Assembly (NCBI GenBank): GCA_017601225.1
Contig: JAFNIX010000001.1
Location: forward strand, 192,504-256,503
Origin: Candidatus Brockarchaeota archaeon
GTDB taxonomy: Archaea > Thermoproteota > EX4484-205 > JAAOZP01
Direction of reading: 5' to 3'
DNA length: 64,000 nt
Part shown: piece by piece, positions 1 through 7,401 of the stretch
How positions within the stretch are numbered: the first letter of the stretch is position 1
How the letters are laid out: each line of letters opens with the position of its first letter
Made by a program: the position numbers and the translations under genes
Notes under the pieces: generated by a model
Database searches by the model: none
The model's input: the letters and a program-made list of their open reading frames with translations, nothing else
Told to the model about the DNA's origin: nothing

Positions 1-41
1 GGCCTTTTATTTAAAGTTTTAATAGGACACCGGCCTTTTAA

Positions 42-689
42 GTGAGGAAAGGCTTGTTGGAGAAAGTTCTTAGAAAGGAGGCTTGGACTGCGGATTGCAT
101 GCTGATATGTCTCCCAGGCATCGGGCTTGTAGGCTCGTTGACTGGGGAGCTTCTCATGGAGTCGGCGGCTGAAAACATTCCCCTGCTAGAGCTTTATCCC
201 GAGTCTCTCCTATACGTGTCGGTAACCTCTAGGGAAGGTTTGATAACTCCTCCGAAAATAACTGTTAATAAAATCCGCACAGGGGAGTTTAGGGACGTTA
301 TTATAGTTAGGGGGGCTTCTCAACCTACTAATCAATTTAGCCAGTATGAGTTGGCTAGGAGGCTGGTGGAGGTCGCGGAAGAATCGGGAGTCAGGATCGT
401 CATAGGTATAGGCGGGTATGCTATAACCCGTGTCGGCGAGAAAAGAAAAGTCTATATTTCTTCAACCAACTGGAGGATTTCAATGCTGGGGGCCTCCCTC
501 GGGTTCCTGCCTTTAAGAGGTACCGTGGTGGGGGCTGCTGGCCTAATACCTGGGCTTGCAAGCCTGCATGGTTTGGATAACGCATGCATACTTGTGGAGA
601 CTAATGGTGAGAGTCCCGACCTTGCTGCTGCTAAAACAGCTCAGAATAGTGTCCTCAGCTTTCTTAAAAAATATTTTTCCGTGGATTAA
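42..689 (+). CDS. PAC2 family protein (proteasome assembly chaperone-like)
   Basis: 215 aa, GTG start. The N-terminal LICLPGIGLVG stretch, the IIVRGASQP strand and the glycine-rich VIGIGGY and AAGLIPGLA segments match the archaeal PAC2 (DUF75) family, whose eukaryotic members help assemble the proteasome alpha ring. In archaea the family is widespread but its exact role is unsettled. The length is normal for the single-domain family. It converges on the Lsm gene, whose stop lies 10 nt away. The region before the start holds a TTTAAAG-like box but the window begins too close to judge the promoter. The family call is secure; a proteasome role is inference from the eukaryotic relatives. Confidence 0.85.
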   Translation: MRKGLLEKVLRKEAWTADCMLICLPGIGLVGSLTGELLMESAAENIPLLELYPESLLYVSVTSREGLITPPKITVNKIRTGEFRDVIIVRGASQPTNQFSQYELARRLVEVAEESGVRIVIGIGGYAITRVGEKRKVYISSTNWRISMLGASLGFLPLRGTVVGAAGLIPGLASLHGLDNACILVETNGESPDLAAAKTAQNSVLSFLKKYFSVD

Positions 690-698
690 GCGGAGGCC

Positions 699-1148
699 CT
701 ATTCTCTCTCTATGGAACTCTCCTTAATGAAATCGTTATATATTTCATTCACCTTCTCGGCGGCCAGTCCGCTTCCCTCTACAACACCGTTCTCAGTAAC
801 CCTTATCCTATTCATCACTATTATGACTCCAGCCTCCTCGTTATACTGAACCATTTTCGGGAAGACTCTTTCTATTCTTTCAGCAAGCTTCCTTAAATCC
901 AGTATCGCTGTCCTCACTTCTATCCTCTTAACATCATTCCCATTGAGTATAGCCTTAGGAATCTTCTTACCTCCTTTCAACTCCACATCGTTCAAAACCA
1001 CTGAAAAAGTATCAATATCTAGTGAAGCTAAAACCCCTAGGAGCTCCTCTCCACCCTGAGTGACGACTGCGACCTTCTTGCCTATTAAACGATTAACCTC
1101 CGTCGTGAACCCTGTTCTCATCATTTTAACATCACTTTTACAGTACAC
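699..1148 (-). CDS. Lsm/Sm-like RNA-binding protein with C-terminal extension (SmAP3 type)
   Basis: 149 aa. Residues about 15-75 form an Sm fold: the strands around KKVAVVTQGGEELLGVL and the DTFSVVLNDVEL segment are Sm1-like, and IPKAILNGNDVKRIEV is Sm2-like, with NGNDV in the place of the usual RG motif. About 70 residues follow (LAERIERVFPKMV onward), which matches the two-domain SmAP3 class known from crenarchaea rather than the 75-aa SmAP1/2. SmAP3 forms multimeric rings; RNA binding is expected from the family but the ligand is unknown. A later Met (MMRTGF, residues 9-10) could be the true start. It faces the PAC2 gene tail to tail and diverges from the TFB-like gene. Confidence 0.8.
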   Translation of the reverse strand: MYCKSDVKMMRTGFTTEVNRLIGKKVAVVTQGGEELLGVLASLDIDTFSVVLNDVELKGGKKIPKAILNGNDVKRIEVRTAILDLRKLAERIERVFPKMVQYNEEAGVIIVMNRIRVTENGVVEGSGLAAEKVNEIYNDFIKESSIERE

Positions 1149-1206
1149 TCCCTGTTTTTAATACTTTCTGAGATAAAGAGCTTATTCTGAAACATAGTTT
1201 TTTTTC

Positions 1207-2172
1207 ATGGCTACTTTTATTGTTCTGCTAACATTATTTCTAGAGATGAGGCAGAAAACTGTTCAACCATTTGACCCCATCAAATGTCCAAACTGCAACT
1301 CCCAGCTGGTTAGCTCAGAGAACGAACTTGTTTGCAGCAAATGTGGCCTAGTGGTCGATTTCCTAGACAAATATGTTGCATCCCATGATCAGGATCACAT
1401 GTATCATGGAGACTCCTGCTATGGGAGCCTGATTGCGGAACGAGGTTTCGAAAACAGTGTCTCTAAGCTTCAGAGGAACATTTTTTACTCTGCCACTAGG
1501 AAGGAGAACGAGCTGAAGTGGATAATAGACAAGGTCTGTAGCAATTTTCACTTGGGGCCTTCGATAAGATTGTTTTCTCACAATATTGGTTTAACACTAT
1601 TGCGTAATTCTAAAAGCAGAAAGATCAACTTGGCGGCGGTTGCAGCATACTCCGTGGTCAGCGCAGCGAGATCCTGCAGTTTAAACATAGCTCCACACTA
1701 TAAGAAGATACAGACGTACCTATGCAGTATAGGTTTTAAAATCCGGCCGAGGGACCTTTTCAACGTTATTTCTATCGCAAGGGGGATTGGGATTGTGGAG
1801 GCTAAATACGATATTAGTAAAACAATCAACGAGATAATATCTCTGATAATGAGGAATAATCGTAAGCTTCAGGTTCTCGCTGAAAGAGAAATGTTTCTAA
1901 ACATTCTTAGGTCGATGTCTTTCAGACTTTTCGACGATTTAAAGTCTAAGCACTACTATTTTCATGGTAAAAATCCCATGATATGTTTAGCAGCCGCCAT
2001 CTACGCAGCGTCGAAGGAGGCTGCTGCCATATTGAAAATCAAAAATCCTGTGACACAGAGGGAGTTAGCTGGATACGTGGGGTATGCTGAGTACAGCGTT
2101 AGAGAAACGTATGAAGAGTTTTTCGGAAAAACATCTCAACTTGTTGAATCCTGCCGTTTAACCATGTTGTGA
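1207..2172 (+). CDS. tfb: Divergent transcription factor B (TFIIB-like) paralog
   Basis: 321 aa. A zinc ribbon lies at residues about 27-48 (CPNC...CSKCG), followed by two cyclin-like helical repeats (about 95-195 and 200-315). KINLAAVAAYSVVSAAR and NPMICLAAAIYAASKEAA are the recognisable repeat cores. TFB recruits RNA polymerase to TBP-DNA. The linker after the ribbon does not show the usual conserved B-reader/B-linker sequence, and the first 13 residues are hydrophobic, so the ATG at 1246 is probably the real start. It lies beside a filament/secretion locus and its end overlaps the convergent gene there by 37 nt. It is more likely an accessory TFB paralog than the sole housekeeping factor; that is inference. 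Confidence 0.75.
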   Translation: MATFIVLLTLFLEMRQKTVQPFDPIKCPNCNSQLVSSENELVCSKCGLVVDFLDKYVASHDQDHMYHGDSCYGSLIAERGFENSVSKLQRNIFYSATRKENELKWIIDKVCSNFHLGPSIRLFSHNIGLTLLRNSKSRKINLAAVAAYSVVSAARSCSLNIAPHYKKIQTYLCSIGFKIRPRDLFNVISIARGIGIVEAKYDISKTINEIISLIMRNNRKLQVLAEREMFLNILRSMSFRLFDDLKSKHYYFHGKNPMICLAAAIYAASKEAAAILKIKNPVTQRELAGYVGYAEYSVRETYEEFFGKTSQLVESCRLTML

Positions 2173-2585
2173 ACACGTTCGAATTCAAATAAGCCTTCTG
2201 AATCGCTCACGCGAATCCTGCATACGATTTCTACTGAAAACTCTTCCTCATGGGTTTCAATAATATAGTCAAACTGGACAATTATTCCATACTCTTTGAA
2301 ATATTCTTCGTGAAGGTTTTCCGTTTTGAATCGTTCCATCTTGTCCATCAGGTTTTTCTTAAACATGGAGAAGTTTCCTTGGGAAGAACTCATACTTGCC
2401 TCTGCGATGTTTTCTACGCTGTTGAAAATATCTTTTGCTAAGGAATCGGCTAAAACAAGCCTAGTCCTCTGTTTTAAAAAGTCTGCTAGAAGAATGCTTT
2501 CAGACTGGATCATTAGGTTTACTATCAAAAGTGAAGACATGATGATTGTTGAGGCGAATATAGGTATCAGCCATGTTTTAATCAT
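2136..2585 (-). CDS. Small one-TM membrane protein of the filament locus, minus arm
   Basis: 149 aa. One N-terminal membrane segment (about residues 5-26, WLIPIFASTIIMSSLLIVNL) is followed by a soluble, charged domain with beta strands near the C-terminus (IVQFDYIIETHEEEFSVEIV). It is the last gene of a minus-strand operon and overlaps the previous one by 4 nt. The build (N-terminal hydrophobic helix, short extracytoplasmic domain, clusters of similar genes next to a pilus ATPase) resembles minor pilins or Tad-like pseudopilins, but I see no clear class III signal peptide. No specific family is recognised. Confidence 0.6.
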   Translation of the reverse strand: MIKTWLIPIFASTIIMSSLLIVNLMIQSESILLADFLKQRTRLVLADSLAKDIFNSVENIAEASMSSSQGNFSMFKKNLMDKMERFKTENLHEEYFKEYGIIVQFDYIIETHEEEFSVEIVCRIRVSDSEGLFEFERVHNMVKRQDSTS

Positions 2586-2965
2586 TTTCCGACACTCACC
2601 ACTATATACACAATGTCTTCGCTGCTAACCCTGATTATTCGAATAGGTCTAGTGTGCTGTTCACCGGGATTATTCAAGGCCTGCTCGTTATCCACCACTA
2701 TTCTTCCATTCTTCTTACTCAGAAGCTCTATTTTGCCCCACGTAACTCTGTTAGAGCTCAGGATCCTGATGATCTCGCTGAGCAGGACTTTGGAATCAGC
2801 CAGGTTTTGAGTAGGGATCTCCGATAGGCTTCTCTCTAAAGCCAAGTCCGTTCTCATAGCTGCTATTTTCTCAAACAGGGTTCTGATGCTTTGTGAGACG
2901 GTTATTATCGGTATTAACATGAGAGTGCTTAAGACGATTGCAATAATGCCCTCTAAAAACTGCAT
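2582..2965 (-). CDS. Small one-TM pseudopilin-like protein
   Basis: 127 aa. The N-terminal hydrophobic helix (about residues 5-26, EGIIAIVLSTLMLIPIIT) is preceded by Met-Gln-Phe-Leu and followed by an amphipathic helix (residues 27-55), which is the layout of pilin-like subunits. The rest is predicted to be a small beta domain ending in a strand-rich segment (IVYIVVSVGK). It overlaps the downstream gene by 4 nt and starts 7 nt after the stop of the 43-aa gene upstream, so the five genes are very likely translated together. The role as a minor filament component is inferred from context only. Confidence 0.6.
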   Translation of the reverse strand: MQFLEGIIAIVLSTLMLIPIITVSQSIRTLFEKIAAMRTDLALERSLSEIPTQNLADSKVLLSEIIRILSSNRVTWGKIELLSKKNGRIVVDNEQALNNPGEQHTRPIRIIRVSSEDIVYIVVSVGK

Positions 2966-2971
2966 TCTTCT

Positions 2972-3103
2972 TCACACTTGTTCAGTCAACCGTATTAGTA
3001 TAGAAACATTGCTTAAGGTGAGGAGAACAGCCAATGCTAGTTCTAAGACTAGCAGAAAAATTAGGAATGATGAGGCTAGGAAATCTAGAAGCTTGTCGCT
3101 CAT
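2972..3103 (-). CDS. 43-aa membrane peptide in filament operon
   Basis: A 43-codon frame starting at an ATG at 3103 and ending with TGA at 2972-2974. The stop of the preceding gene overlaps its start as ATGA, and the next start follows after 6 nt, so it fits the operon exactly. The product begins MSDKLLDFLASSFLIFL and contains one membrane helix covering most of its length (about residues 7-33) with a short polar tail. Small single-helix proteins of this kind occur among pilin subunits and secretion pore peptides. Evidence is positional and compositional; no homology is recognised. Confidence 0.5.
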   Translation of the reverse strand: MSDKLLDFLASSFLIFLLVLELALAVLLTLSNVSILIRLTEQV

Positions 3104-3480
3104 CTTTTGGTTAACACAAACCTGTCCTCAAATGTTTTCACTGAGTATGCTCCACCCGGCTCTAAAGACACATTGTTAAAGCTATATTTCCAGGTCCCGT
3201 GGAAGACTCGGATCCCATGAATCATAATGGAGTATTCATTATCGTTAAGTAGGATCGTATAGTTGAACAAGAGTGTTCTTGGCATAGATAGGGTTAATTC
3301 ACTTCTGTACTCGGCTGAAAGATCAGCATGTTTCCCGATTAAAAACAGGACGCTGTCGAAAACCTTGTTTAAGAAAACTATTCTAACAGTATTTGCGGCA
3401 TGGAGCAGTATAACGCTTACTATGAATGTTAAAGATATCCAGAGAGCGTCCTTCAAATGTTCCTCGAGAATCTCGTTCAA
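3100..3480 (-). CDS. Small one-TM protein of filament operon
   Basis: 126 aa. An N-terminal acidic stretch (NEILEEHLKDA) precedes one membrane helix (about residues 13-36), then an extracytoplasmic domain with several beta strands (YSIMIHGIRVFHGTWKYSF). The stop overlaps the next start by 4 nt and the gene begins 11 nt after the stop of the 49-aa gene upstream. The topology is like the two pseudopilin-like products downstream. A structural or anchoring subunit of the envelope machine is the plausible reading. No family assigned. Confidence 0.55.
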   Translation of the reverse strand: MNEILEEHLKDALWISLTFIVSVILLHAANTVRIVFLNKVFDSVLFLIGKHADLSAEYRSELTLSMPRTLLFNYTILLNDNEYSIMIHGIRVFHGTWKYSFNNVSLEPGGAYSVKTFEDRFVLTKR

Positions 3481-3491
3481 GCTGTTTCACC

Positions 3492-3641
3492 CTAGCCTGC
3501 GACGAGCAGCTTAGCCGCGCTCTCGTAAATCTGCTTAAGTAGAGGCATTACCCGCTCCGATAAGTAGAGTAAGCCTAGTCCAAGGAGTACTGCAGAGAGC
3601 ATTATTACAAGGCTTTTCTCAAGAAGGCTGCTCACAGGCAT
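3492..3641 (-). CDS. 49-aa membrane peptide, first gene of minus-arm operon
   Basis: A 49-codon frame with ATG at 3641 and TAG at 3492-3494. A strong purine-rich ribosome binding site (AAGAGGAGGG) lies directly upstream, which supports the start. The product begins MPVSSLLEKSLVIMLSAV, has one hydrophobic helix (about residues 9-28) and an amphipathic tail ending AAKLLVAG. It resembles in size and build the 67-aa protein of the plus arm (7198-7401); both could be pilin-like or small secretion-channel subunits. It heads the operon that runs to 2136. Confidence 0.5.
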   Translation of the reverse strand: MPVSSLLEKSLVIMLSAVLLGLGLLYLSERVMPLLKQIYESAAKLLVAG

Positions 3642-3699
3642 CCCTCCTCTTAAGCCATCCGGCTTCAGCGTTCATTTCTCAACCAGAACTATACTAAGG

Positions 3700-3770
3700 T
3701 CCAGAGCCTTATAACCGCCAACGGGTCAATATTGGTGACTAAATAGGTTTTTCTCATTCTGTTCTTGTGG
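3700..3770. promoter_or_regulatory. Divergent promoter region between the two arms of the filament locus
   Basis: The 129-nt gap between the divergent operons holds a plus-strand TATA-like CTAAATAG near 3739-3746, about 26-30 nt before the ATG at 3771, giving a leaderless transcript. A minus-strand TTATAAGG lies at about 3707-3714, giving a leader of about 40 nt before 3641. This suggests joint control of both arms. Box positions are seen by eye only. Confidence 0.4.
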
Positions 3771-3920
3771 ATGATCTTTCAAGACGAACTGCTGATTAAC
3801 GCAATACTTCAGGAGATAGAGGATTTAAAGGTGAACATAGGTAAGTTGAACACTAGAATTTCAAACCTTGAGAAGAAGTATCGAGAGTTGAGCGAGCTCG
3901 TAAAGGTTGCTCCGAAATGA
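3771..3920 (+). CDS. 49-aa coiled-coil protein, first gene of plus arm
   Basis: A 49-codon frame from the ATG at 3771 whose TGA overlaps the ATG of the ATPase gene as ATGA. The product is strongly helical with heptad spacing of I/L residues (ILQEIEDLKVNIGKL and NTRISNLEKKYRELSELV), i.e. one continuous coiled coil with no membrane segment. The overlap makes it very likely to be translated and to act with the ATPase, for example as a cytosolic adaptor. Function is unknown. Confidence 0.55.
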   Translation: MIFQDELLINAILQEIEDLKVNIGKLNTRISNLEKKYRELSELVKVAPK

Positions 3921-5797
3921 GCAGTATCCAACAGGGTTCTCTTAATGCTGGTTTTGAAAGGAAATGGGCTTGGGACAATAAGGGTAAAACCTTGTTCCTA
4001 TCATACCCGGAATCCCGAGAAACAGATCCATGGCTTATCTGCGACATTATGCATAAGCTCACATATTTCAGGCCGGAGAGAATACTGGTATGTGCTAAAG
4101 GGCGTTTGCTTGAAGTCCGGGAGCAATATGTTGAAATGTTAAGGGATTTCTCTAGAGAGGTTGAGGAGGAGAAGGAGAAGCTTTACAAAAGACTTTTGGA
4201 GAAACATGATGAGAATAGCCTTGATTTGAAGACTGCTCAAGGGATGCTTTCCATCAGACCGTTCTACGGAACCTTATATTCTAAGCAGTTGCTGCGATTT
4301 CCAGTATCCATTGAACTTTTCTCTGAACACGGTCTCCGAGAATTTGAAACGGCTTTTCAAGGCTCGCGGCAGGCTGAATACAGCTACGTGCTTGGCCACC
4401 TGTTGTACTGTGTGAATTCTAAAAAAGGTTCCTACAGTGTTTTTTTCAAGTCTGACGATTACTTCTGGATTGAAAAGGAGCTTTCTAAAATTCTGCGCTT
4501 AGCCTACTCTGAGAGGATGCTTAGAACCGGGAGGCTTAAAGACATATTTAGCCACAGGTTTAAAGCTGGCTTAAGGTTTCTGAAGGTTTTAACGCGGAAG
4601 GAAGTGGGGGAGCCGGCAAGCTCAATAGTTATGCATGCAGTGTACTCTTCGATAGGCTTGTCGAAAATATATCCATTGTTGAACGATAGCGGTGTGCAGT
4701 GTTTCTTCCTTGACGATGTGGGAAGTAGGCTTTACGTTGACCACGCTCGTTTCGGAAGGCTCAGTACAAATCTATTGTTTAGAGAAAGGGATTTTGAAAG
4801 CCTAGTGTCACTCGTGAAAAGAGAGTCCGGCCTAAACCTTGATTACTCTAACCCCTCGATTAAAACCGCTATTGTCTTCAACAGGGTTTTGACAAGGGTT
4901 TCGATAGATATTCCTCCCCTGGCCTTGGGGAAAGGCGTATTAGATGTTCGGAAACACGTGGTGAACGTGCTTCACCTAAGGGACCTTTTAGAATCAGGGT
5001 ATTTTTCAGTTGAGTCTGCGGCATTCCTAATCTTCGCCCTTCTCAACCGTGCCAACATATCTATCGTAGGGGAGCCGAATTCTGGGAAAACCTCTCTTCT
5101 GAATTTTCTAAGCTACTTCGCCCCTTCATGGTGGCGCATCGTGCATGTTGAGGATGCTCTTGAAACGCTTCCCCCAAGGGTTTTCGACCAGCATAGAGTA
5201 GTGTACGTTGTGGACCCGTTTGAAACCAAGGGGGAAAGCAACACTAAGACGCTTGAAATAGTCAAGGCGCTTCACAGGACTCCCTCTTATCTTATACTGG
5301 GGGAGGTTCAAACCAAGAGCCACGTTAAGGCAATGTTCCATGCTGTTTCAGCTGGTCTGAGAATAATGCATACTGCCCACGCCGCCTCCAGCAGGGGATT
5401 CGTTAAAAGGCTTGTAGACGTTTACAATATTCCTAGAATACTGCTTTCGGAGCTTGATCTAGTAATCGTAATGAAGCGGCTTGAAGCAAATAATTTTGCT
5501 AAACGATTTATCGGGGAAATCACCATGGTAAATGGGGATTCAGGTTTAACAGAATTATTTTCGAGGAACACCGTTACGGATGAGTTGTGCTGCCACCTTG
5601 GGCTAGAGGTATCAGGATTTTTCGGGAAGCTGGCTTGTTTAAGCTGCATTGATGAGAAAAGTCTTTACGGGGAATATGAAGCCATCTTGAAAGCGGTTGT
5701 GGAAAACCGTTTTTCAGATAATTTAACCCTTAAAAGGCTTGTTGAAAAAATCCATGCGGAAATGCTTGGGAAAACTGAAGGGGGTTTTCAAAAGTGA
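3917..5797 (+). CDS. Type IV filament secretion ATPase (VirB11/FlaI/TadA family)
   Basis: 626 aa. The C-terminal half is a VirB11-type motor: Walker A GEPNSGKTS at about residues 384-393, an acidic-box-like VEDALE at about 411, Walker B with YLILGEVQ at about 457-465, and a His-box region RIMHTAHAASS at about 478-490. The N-terminal 350 residues are divergent and contain a charged helical segment (about 85-105). Such hexameric ATPases drive assembly of archaella, pili or Tad-like filaments at the cytoplasmic membrane. It lies between the coiled-coil gene and the split TadC-like platform, all overlapping by 4 nt. The family is secure; the type of filament is open. Confidence 0.88.
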   Translation: MSSIQQGSLNAGFERKWAWDNKGKTLFLSYPESRETDPWLICDIMHKLTYFRPERILVCAKGRLLEVREQYVEMLRDFSREVEEEKEKLYKRLLEKHDENSLDLKTAQGMLSIRPFYGTLYSKQLLRFPVSIELFSEHGLREFETAFQGSRQAEYSYVLGHLLYCVNSKKGSYSVFFKSDDYFWIEKELSKILRLAYSERMLRTGRLKDIFSHRFKAGLRFLKVLTRKEVGEPASSIVMHAVYSSIGLSKIYPLLNDSGVQCFFLDDVGSRLYVDHARFGRLSTNLLFRERDFESLVSLVKRESGLNLDYSNPSIKTAIVFNRVLTRVSIDIPPLALGKGVLDVRKHVVNVLHLRDLLESGYFSVESAAFLIFALLNRANISIVGEPNSGKTSLLNFLSYFAPSWWRIVHVEDALETLPPRVFDQHRVVYVVDPFETKGESNTKTLEIVKALHRTPSYLILGEVQTKSHVKAMFHAVSAGLRIMHTAHAASSRGFVKRLVDVYNIPRILLSELDLVIVMKRLEANNFAKRFIGEITMVNGDSGLTELFSRNTVTDELCCHLGLEVSGFFGKLACLSCIDEKSLYGEYEAILKAVVENRFSDNLTLKRLVEKIHAEMLGKTEGGFQK

Positions 5798-6357
5798 CTC
5801 TACAAAGGGTCTTAAAAATTTTTAGCAATGACGATAAGCATGCCTACGAAGTAATAACTCCAATCGTGGCTGAAATAATAGTCGCCCAATCCGCATACAA
5901 CAACCTTTACAGAACCATTCGTGATGTTTCAAGCAAAAATTATGAGGGTTTTTCAAAAGCCTTTCATCATTGTCTCGAACAGAATCTGAACGGTGCGGAT
6001 ATTCAGAGAATGTTGGACAAGTCTCTCCGGAAACACTCGGACCTACTGAACGCAATTACTCACGTGGTTCAAAACACTGCTAGGCTGAGAGGCGATCCTG
6101 AGGAGACGCTAATGCTGTTCAGAATCCTTGAGTCGAAAGCCAGAATGAAATACCGTGAGTACACGTTGAAGCTTAACTCTATGGTTTCCCTGTTCTTCTT
6201 CTACGTGTTTCTTGTTCCAACGCCGATAATACTGGCCTCCGGATTTTCACCTGAGGCTTCACTCATCCTGTTCTCAGTGTTCTTCATCATAAGCATGGTG
6301 GTGTTCAGAATCTTTTTCAATAAGATCGGTAGAGTTAGGAGTGTCCTGCTAGGTTGA
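5794..6357 (+). CDS. TadC/FlaJ-like membrane platform protein, first half
   Basis: 187 aa, GTG start overlapping the ATPase stop. It has a cytosolic helical domain (residues about 1-125) of the T2SF type, with the LNGADIQRMLDKSLRKHSD and GDPEETLMLFRILESKARMKY stretches, followed by two membrane helices (about 128-150 and 152-175). Full-length FlaJ/TadC platform proteins carry this unit twice; here each unit is encoded by its own gene, as in the TadB/TadC split. It would anchor and transmit motion from the ATPase to the filament. The T2SF assignment rests on topology and context. Confidence 0.7.
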   Translation: MTLQRVLKIFSNDDKHAYEVITPIVAEIIVAQSAYNNLYRTIRDVSSKNYEGFSKAFHHCLEQNLNGADIQRMLDKSLRKHSDLLNAITHVVQNTARLRGDPEETLMLFRILESKARMKYREYTLKLNSMVSLFFFYVFLVPTPIILASGFSPEASLILFSVFFIISMVVFRIFFNKIGRVRSVLLG

Positions 6358-7151
6358 GGAAAACGTGCTTTTTCCTAGTAATGGGGCTTGGGGCACTTGC
6401 CTTTTTAATGCCCGTGTTAAGGCTTAAACCGTATGTCGCATTCTCGATTCAACTCTTAGTCTACACGCTGATGCTGTGTCAGAGAAAGGAAGACGGTGCT
6501 GAAAATCTTTCTGAGACTGTTGACTTAACACTAGTAGGGAGGTTGGCGGATTCCCCTGAAAACCTGAACTTCGAGGCTTCAGTTTTCAAAATACTGTCTG
6601 ATTTAGGCTTTGAAACCGATTACCGTGGTCTTTTCGAAAAGGCTGTGCGCCGCAGTGTAAATGGGCATCCGGTAGAGAAAACTTTAATTCTATTTTCCAG
6701 TGGGCTCGGCCAAACAGGAAGGCTTCTAATCAGGCTTGCTTCAAGTCTTTTCACCAATAACGCTGTATCCGCTAAAAAGATCCTGAAAAACTACGTGATT
6801 CTTCTCAGGGAAAACGAGGCTTTGAAGAATGAGAGAAGAACTCTGTTTTCAGAAGCCAGGTTCAGGGCTAGAATAATGCTTATAGTAAGCGCCTCCTTAA
6901 TGGGTTTCCTAGCGGCTGCAACCCCTGTTCTTAACGCGTTCTCGGCCTTTTCAGGCACACCCGTTTTACAGAGTGATTTCTCGCTGCTGCTTTCCATTTT
7001 CCTATACGTGTTAAGCATCTCTATACTTGTCCACCGCTCCCTAGCTTTTAGAAACCTGGCTAAAACAATTCTCTACTCCACTTTAAGCTTCGCTGCTTCA
7101 TTCTTGGTTTTCAACAGCATGATCAGCAGCTTCACTGTTCAAATCAACTGA
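6354..7151 (+). CDS. TadC/FlaJ-like membrane platform protein, second half
   Basis: 265 aa, TTG start overlapping the previous stop. Two N-terminal membrane helices (about 3-20 and 25-42), a cytosolic T2SF-like helical domain (residues about 50-165, with NGHPVEKTLILFSSGLGQTG), and two or three C-terminal helices (about 170-192, 205-228, 236-258). Together with the gene before it this completes a FlaJ/TadBC-type platform. It is followed by a 46-nt gap and the 67-aa small membrane protein. The two genes may be a split form of one ancestral platform protein. Confidence 0.7.
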   Translation: MRKTCFFLVMGLGALAFLMPVLRLKPYVAFSIQLLVYTLMLCQRKEDGAENLSETVDLTLVGRLADSPENLNFEASVFKILSDLGFETDYRGLFEKAVRRSVNGHPVEKTLILFSSGLGQTGRLLIRLASSLFTNNAVSAKKILKNYVILLRENEALKNERRTLFSEARFRARIMLIVSASLMGFLAAATPVLNAFSAFSGTPVLQSDFSLLLSIFLYVLSISILVHRSLAFRNLAKTILYSTLSFAASFLVFNSMISSFTVQIN

Positions 7152-7197
7152 TGAAGCCATTGGCGCTTAAATTGTTTAGGAATAGTGTAATAGTGAA

Positions 7198-7401
7198 TTG
7201 AAGGAGATCTTGAAAACCAGGCTAAAAGCGTCACAGCTCATAGAGGAGGGTTTGCTGATAGTGTTGGCTCTAGTCATGCTCGGAGCAGTCTTCGGAGTTT
7301 CAAAGCAAATCGTAGACAGCATATCGGGGTTCTTCAACTCTCTTATAGATGAAGTGGGCCAACTGGGTGAAAGCCTATTCGGCTGGCTACTGCCTAAATA
7401 A
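7198..7401 (+). CDS. 67-aa membrane protein (pilin-like or CedA1-like candidate)
   Basis: 67 aa, TTG start; a stop codon lies 15 nt upstream in frame, so the start cannot be much earlier. A basic N-terminus (KEILKTRLKASQ) is followed by one hydrophobic helix (about residues 18-35, GLLIVLALVMLGAVFGV) and a second amphipathic helix with glycine-phenylalanine turns ending FGWLLPK. The last base of the stop overlaps the ATG of the HerA-like ATPase. In size and position it could be the main filament subunit, or the small pilin-like partner of a Ced-type DNA importer. Neither is proven. Confidence 0.5.
   Translation: MKEILKTRLKASQLIEEGLLIVLALVMLGAVFGVSKQIVDSISGFFNSLIDEVGQLGESLFGWLLPK

Noticed and set aside
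7151..7201. A 16-codon frame between the platform gene and the 67-aa gene
   Set aside because: Too short and unsupported by any motif; probably a leader stretch.
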